DNA from: a virus
Reading direction: 5' to 3' (one strand)
Virus record (IMG/VR): IMGVR_UViG_3300048586_000164
Span: 1-24,802 of that record
DNA: 24,802 nt
The position numbers and the translations under genes were made by a program. This document shows, one piece after another, positions 21,719 to 24,802 of the stretch; position 1 is the first letter of the stretch, and the number at the start of each line of letters is the position of its first letter. The notes under the pieces are model-generated. The model saw nothing but the letters and a program-made list of their open reading frames with translations. It did no database searches and was not told the DNA's origin.

Positions 21719-21837
21719 GCCGCGTCCTCCCCGTTCGCGCCAGGCCCCTGGTGGGAGCGGCGGCCCGCGCCGAGGCCAGCGACGAGCGCGATCAGACCGA
21801 GCACGATGCACGCGAAGAACACGAGGTAGGCGTTCAT
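21715..21837 (-). CDS. Tiny single-span membrane protein
   Basis: A 40-residue protein whose residues 3-24 (AYLVFFACIVLGLIALVAGL) make one transmembrane span, followed by a basic then polar tail. ATG overlaps the stop of the gene before it by four bases, and its own TGA overlaps the next GTG. It sits next to two other membrane proteins, so they may form a small complex. Function unknown. Confidence 0.55.
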   Translation of the reverse strand: MNAYLVFFACIVLGLIALVAGLGAGRRSHQGPGANGEDAA

Positions 21838-22100
21838 CCCTGATCGACCCCCGCCCGGAGCCGCTCCACGATGCGCTTCCGCACGTCCCGCGCAGCGGCT
21901 TCACGCTGGCGGCGCGCCCACACCTGAGCGCGGCGCTGCCGGTCCTCGATCTCGTGGAGTCGCACCAGCGCGCGGACCGCGACCGCGATGAGGAGCAGGC
22001 AGGCGAGGAACCACGGCCAGCCACCACGCTGGCCGGCGCTGATCGCGAGGACGACGGAGACGCCGACGCAGACCCACTCGGTCGCAGTGAGACGCTTCAC
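21834..22100 (-). CDS. Two-span membrane protein with basic helical tail
   Basis: A protein of 88 residues. Hydrophobic segments at about 9-22 and 28-46 (FLACLLLIAVAVRALV) suggest a hairpin of two membrane spans. The second half is a basic helix (EIEDRQRRAQVWARRQREA) that would face the cytoplasm. Start GTG at 22100 overlaps the previous stop. No known family. It could be an exclusion or anchoring protein, but nothing proves this. Confidence 0.55.
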   Translation of the reverse strand: MKRLTATEWVCVGVSVVLAISAGQRGGWPWFLACLLLIAVAVRALVRLHEIEDRQRRAQVWARRQREAAARDVRKRIVERLRAGVDQG

Positions 22101-22420
22101 GACGTCACCGCCGGGACGGGGGAGATCGCGGTCTCGGCGTCGACGAGGCGCAGCAACGCGGCCCAGGTCTCGTCGGTCCAGCAGTGCTCGCACCGCGTCG
22201 ACGTGACGCCGTCGTCGAGCGCCCACGCAATGTTCCAGAACGTGAGCGTGATGCGGACGCCGCCGTGGCCGCAAGCGGTCTCGATGCCGTCGTCCTCGTG
22301 CGCGGTGGGGTGCCACTGGTGGAGCTGCCAGCGGCCGTCGATGTCGAGGGACGCGGGCACCGGGTCGGGGCGCTTGCACCACTGCGGGTCGCACGTCGGG
22401 CTGATCAGGTGGCGCTTCAT
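22097..22420 (-). CDS. Small Cys/His protein, putative metal-binding
   Basis: A protein of 107 residues with Cys10 and Cys15, a CGH motif at 50-52, and a later CEHC at 77-80. The CGH...RCEHCW set resembles a treble-clef or ribbon site. Trp-rich throughout (WQLHQWHP, FWNIAW). No family assigned. ATG overlaps the previous gene by four bases. Confidence 0.6.
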   Translation of the reverse strand: MKRHLISPTCDPQWCKRPDPVPASLDIDGRWQLHQWHPTAHEDDGIETACGHGGVRITLTFWNIAWALDDGVTSTRCEHCWTDETWAALLRLVDAETAISPVPAVTS

Positions 22421-22713
22421 GCCGGCACCGCCATCAGCACCCACCGCGCCGGCGTCACGAGGACAGGGACCCGGTCGATGGAGCCGACCATGAGACCGCC
22501 GGGTTTGCGGTCGGTGCAGTCCTCGTCGAATACGGCAGCGATCGCGTCCTCGACGTCGGCCACGTCCGCAGCGGTGAGGACGTCGTTGTCGATGACGACG
22601 TGCACGGGGAACGGGAGGCGTGCGTTGATGGTGACTTCGACGCTGCGGGCGTCGACGACCGTGTACACGGCGGTGAGGGTGCGGGCCAGGTCGGCGCCTG
22701 TGTACGGCATCAC
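22417..22713 (-). CDS. Conserved small early protein, unknown function
   Basis: A protein of 98 residues (97 from the ATG) with beta-strand patterns (SVEVTINARLPFPVHVVIDN) and a helix ADVADVEDAIAAVFDEDC, ending in a beta hairpin with VPVLVTPARWVLMAV. No known family and no visible catalytic motif. The start is either GTG at 22713, giving the usual four-base overlap with the RecT stop, or the adjacent ATG at 22710. It lies directly after recT and so may be linked to recombination. Confidence 0.55.
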   Translation of the reverse strand: MMPYTGADLARTLTAVYTVVDARSVEVTINARLPFPVHVVIDNDVLTAADVADVEDAIAAVFDEDCTDRKPGGLMVGSIDRVPVLVTPARWVLMAVPA

Positions 22714-23798
22714 AGGTCACCACCGTCGGGGACCTCGCCGAGCTCGAGCGCGGCAGCGTCCAGTGCGCGCTGCACCTCGTCGCGCGTCAGGGTCCGCTTG
22801 TCGTGGACCACTCGACCCACCATGGCGCCGAGCCAGTCAAGGACGTCCTGCTTGTCCGTGATCCCAAGCTGCTCGAGCCGCTGGGACAGGCGGGTGGTCT
22901 GCACCCGGGTCGGCTTGCCGCTGGTGTCGACGACGACAGCGTCGGCGACGTCGTCGAGATGCGGACCGTCCGCGGGTTCGTCGTCGGGCTCGGGGTCGGG
23001 TGTGGTCGCTTCGTCGTCGGCCTTGATGTCGGCGGCCTTCGCGTTCAACGCGTTCTGCCAGTGCGCGTTCATCGCCTTGTCGTCGCGGATCGTCGCCCAG
23101 ATCCCACGGACCTCGTCCAGCGTCGTGGCGGCGTCGATGAGGGGCTGGTAGTCGACCGCCGCGATCGCGGGTGCCGGCGTCACGGTGGGGGCGTCGGCGC
23201 GGGACATCTCATCGGAGGTGTAGATCCCCGACAGGTCGTTGGGGAACGCCTTCCGCAGGGCGAGGGCCTCCGCGCACTTCGCGATCATCAGGGCGCCCTT
23301 CTCCACCCACATGCGCGTCGGGTCGCCCTTCTTGTCCGTGCCCACGTACTCCCGGTACAGGGCGACGGCGTAGAGGGGGGCGACGAATCCGGTGCGCAGG
23401 ACACCGACGCGGGCGGCGGCCGGCGGTGCCGGGTCGAGCCACACGTCGCGCCACACGCCGTCCGGGCCGCACCATTCGGGGCCGACCTGGCCGGCGTAGT
23501 CACCGGAGCGCTGCGCGATGATCCGCAGCCCGTCGATGGACGCCTGGATGGTCCACTTCTTCCGATAGGACCCGTCGAACTGGCGTTCGTTGCGGCCGAT
23601 CATGTAGATCTGGCGGGAGAACGGGTCGAGGCCGGTGCGCTGCGCGTAGTTGAGGAACACGACGAGGTCACCGTTGGAGGCCTCGTCGACGCCGAGCTGC
23701 CGCAGGGCGGCGCGCTGCTCGTCGGTCCACATCGCCTGGCTGGGGTCGATCGTCAGGGCGCTGCCCGTGCGGACAGCGACGTCGGCGTTGGTGCTCAT
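22710..23798 (-). CDS. recT: RecT/Bet-type single-strand annealing protein
   Basis: A protein of 362 residues. The Bet/RecT core covers about residues 25-195: GDLVVFLNYAQRTGLDPFSRQIYMIGR, then KWTIQASIDGLRIIAQRSGDYAGQ, PLYAVALYREYV, and WVEKGALMIAKCAEALALRKAFP...GIYTSDEM. It would anneal single strands made by the exonuclease encoded just upstream, promoting phage recombination. The C-terminal 150 residues are linker-rich and acidic (DIKADDEATTPDPEPDDEPAD), and the tail helix (GITDKQDVLDWLGAMVGRV) could bind a partner such as SSB. ATG at 23798 overlaps the exonuclease stop by four bases; upstream residues in the same frame are not coding. Very secure family. Confidence 0.92.
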   Translation of the reverse strand: MSTNADVAVRTGSALTIDPSQAMWTDEQRAALRQLGVDEASNGDLVVFLNYAQRTGLDPFSRQIYMIGRNERQFDGSYRKKWTIQASIDGLRIIAQRSGDYAGQVGPEWCGPDGVWRDVWLDPAPPAAARVGVLRTGFVAPLYAVALYREYVGTDKKGDPTRMWVEKGALMIAKCAEALALRKAFPNDLSGIYTSDEMSRADAPTVTPAPAIAAVDYQPLIDAATTLDEVRGIWATIRDDKAMNAHWQNALNAKAADIKADDEATTPDPEPDDEPADGPHLDDVADAVVVDTSGKPTRVQTTRLSQRLEQLGITDKQDVLDWLGAMVGRVVHDKRTLTRDEVQRALDAAALELGEVPDGGDL

Positions 23799-24700
23799 GC
23801 GTGGGCCTTCTTCCCGCGGGACTTGGTCAGATACGGGGCGGCGTCGCCGCGCCCAGGGACGCGCATCGCGACCGGGGCGCCGCCGTAGGTGGCGCGGCGC
23901 GCGGACCCCATGGCGTCGATCACGGCTGCGGACGCGGCGGTCTTCGCGGCCTCCGCGGCCTCGATCGCGGCCACGGCCTCGGCGTAGGCGACCGCGACGT
24001 CGGCGGGGAGCTCGACCGCGGTGTCGTCGATGTCGGGGTGCAACGCTCGAACGGCGCGGTACGTCTCGTCGTGACCGTCGAGGTCCGGTGCGGTGCCGGT
24101 GGTGATGGAGTCGAGGAACTCCGTGACCGCGTCCACCAGGAGGCCGGCCTCGAAGTCGTCGTAGCTGATGACGTACTCGCGGAACTCGAGGAACGCGGTC
24201 AGGACCGCGACGTGCGCGGTGCGCAGGCCGAGGACGTGCAGCCCCCACATCACCTGGACCCGGTACGCCGGCGGGATCTCGTCTGTGCCGGCCTTCCCCC
24301 ACTGGGAGTCGTCGGACGCGGTCTTGAACTCGAGGAGGATCGGCGCCGGTGCATCGCCGTGGGCGAGGCCGTCAGGGGTGGCCGCGAACCGCGGGTCGTC
24401 CAGGCTGCGCCAGGTCCCGGTCTCGGTGATCGCGAGGTCGGGGTGCTGGTCGGCGTACCAGGCGCGCACGGCGGGCTCGAGGTAGTGGCCGCGGCGCATC
24501 ACTGTGGACTCGGGGACCGGGGGGAGGTGACCGGCCATGCGCTGCCACAGCGAGTACCGGGACTCGAACGGGGACAGTCCCAGGACCGCGGCGACCTTCG
24601 ACGCGGTCATGAGCTGCAGCCACTCGGGGGTTCCGGGTGTGAGGTCGGGGACACTCACGGCGCGGGTGACGCCGGTAGTGGTGTCGAGGGTGCTGGTCAT
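23795..24700 (-). CDS. YqaJ-type viral exonuclease
   Basis: A protein of 301 residues. YqaJ/lambda-exonuclease-type nuclease motifs in order: LMTASKVAAVLGLSPF at 30-45, RRGHYLEPAVRAWYAD (Glu75), ATPDGLAHG (Asp110), LLEFKTA with Glu124 and Lys126, and YRVQVMWGLHVLG with Gln149. These form the PD-(D/E)xK site that digests 5' strands, giving 3' tails for the RecT protein encoded next. The last 60 residues are Ala-rich and helical. Start ATG at 24700, AAGGAG six bases upstream, so it may be a first gene of the operon or follow closely on another. All catalytic residues look intact. Confidence 0.92.
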   Translation of the reverse strand: MTSTLDTTTGVTRAVSVPDLTPGTPEWLQLMTASKVAAVLGLSPFESRYSLWQRMAGHLPPVPESTVMRRGHYLEPAVRAWYADQHPDLAITETGTWRSLDDPRFAATPDGLAHGDAPAPILLEFKTASDDSQWGKAGTDEIPPAYRVQVMWGLHVLGLRTAHVAVLTAFLEFREYVISYDDFEAGLLVDAVTEFLDSITTGTAPDLDGHDETYRAVRALHPDIDDTAVELPADVAVAYAEAVAAIEAAEAAKTAASAAVIDAMGSARRATYGGAPVAMRVPGRGDAAPYLTKSRGKKAHA

Positions 24701-24802
24701 GCGATGCTCCTTCTGTCTGAACCCCTTGGTCCCGTTGCTTGTCCGGCGGTGGGCCGAGGGGTTCTGGCTGTCCGTGCTGGGTTGCCGTGGGCGCCTGGGG
24801 CT
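24701..24802 (-). other. Leader or end of an upstream gene; inverted repeat
   Basis: All three minus-strand frames are open over these 102 bases, so whether a further gene ends here is undetermined. One frame would end in the TGA overlapping the exonuclease ATG. An 8-bp inverted repeat (GAACCCCT at 24719-24726 and its complement at 24757-24764) spans a 30-base loop. No clear promoter seen. Confidence 0.35.

Noticed and set aside
22710-24302. Longer 530-residue form of RecT
   Set aside because: The extra N-terminal part is Arg/Pro-rich and overlaps the exonuclease gene. The ATG at 23798 overlaps its stop by four bases and begins the conserved family N-terminus.
24701-24802. Early promoter or repressor operator
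   Set aside because: No -10/-35 pair is visible and only one 8-bp inverted repeat with a long loop; not enough to call an operator.
1-24802. tRNA genes, integrase or attachment site
   Set aside because: I saw no cloverleaf-like TPsiC or anticodon arms, no integrase motifs and no terminal direct repeats; these may lie outside the window.

Overview
The window looks like roughly half of a tailed-phage genome (free phage or prophage) from a high-GC actinobacterial host. The evidence is about 70% G+C, GTG/ATG starts with strongly GC-rich third codon positions, actinobacterial-type DnaA boxes, and many gene families (DUF6093, DUF2190, DUF2303, small Cys/His proteins) that I associate with actinophages. 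Every gene except one 49-residue ORF is on the minus strand, so the map is read from right to left. No integrase, tRNA, lysis gene or tail tape-measure gene is inside the window, so temperate or lytic lifestyle cannot be decided.

Right arm (24.8 to 14.9 kb), early region: a YqaJ-type exonuclease and a RecT/Bet annealase form a recombination pair. They are followed by about twenty small genes, almost all joined by ATGA, GTGA or TGATG stop/start overlaps. Many encode tiny membrane proteins or small Cys/His (zinc-binding-like) proteins. The larger ones are a ParB-like protein without ParA, a DUF2303 protein, a MazG-like helical protein, and a winged-helix protein at 15731-16405. The second half of that winged-helix gene carries seven roughly 20-bp iteron-like repeats and two consensus DnaA boxes. 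The repeats are read in all three reading frames, so selection seems to act on the DNA; this is a strong candidate for a lambda-O-like initiator gene with its origin inside it.

Middle (15.7 to 8.6 kb), packaging and portal: a Cys/His plus coiled-coil protein (possible small terminase), a zinc/helix-turn-helix protein, an 84-bp gap with a candidate promoter and a hairpin, then the large terminase. The terminase is split in its Walker A motif by a 322-residue class 3-type intein (Ala1, Trp-Cys-Thr triad, Asn-Ser junction) with a LAGLIDADG endonuclease domain. Portal and MuF-like head proteins follow.

Left arm (8.5 kb to 1), head and connector region: a capsid maturation protease with an in-frame nested start for a scaffold, a DUF2190 decoration protein, the major capsid protein, and a small conserved protein followed by a 14-bp-stem terminator-like hairpin. 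Next come four structural-looking proteins (conserved unknown, LamG-like, glycine-rich, and one with thirteen 20-residue repeats) interrupted by an HNH homing endonuclease, and then head-tail connector and DUF6093 proteins. Surface-type proteins between the capsid and connector genes suggest capsid fibres or decorations rather than tail-tip adhesins. The one plus-strand gene (8504-8653) sits between the protease and MuF genes and encodes a small Cys/His protein.
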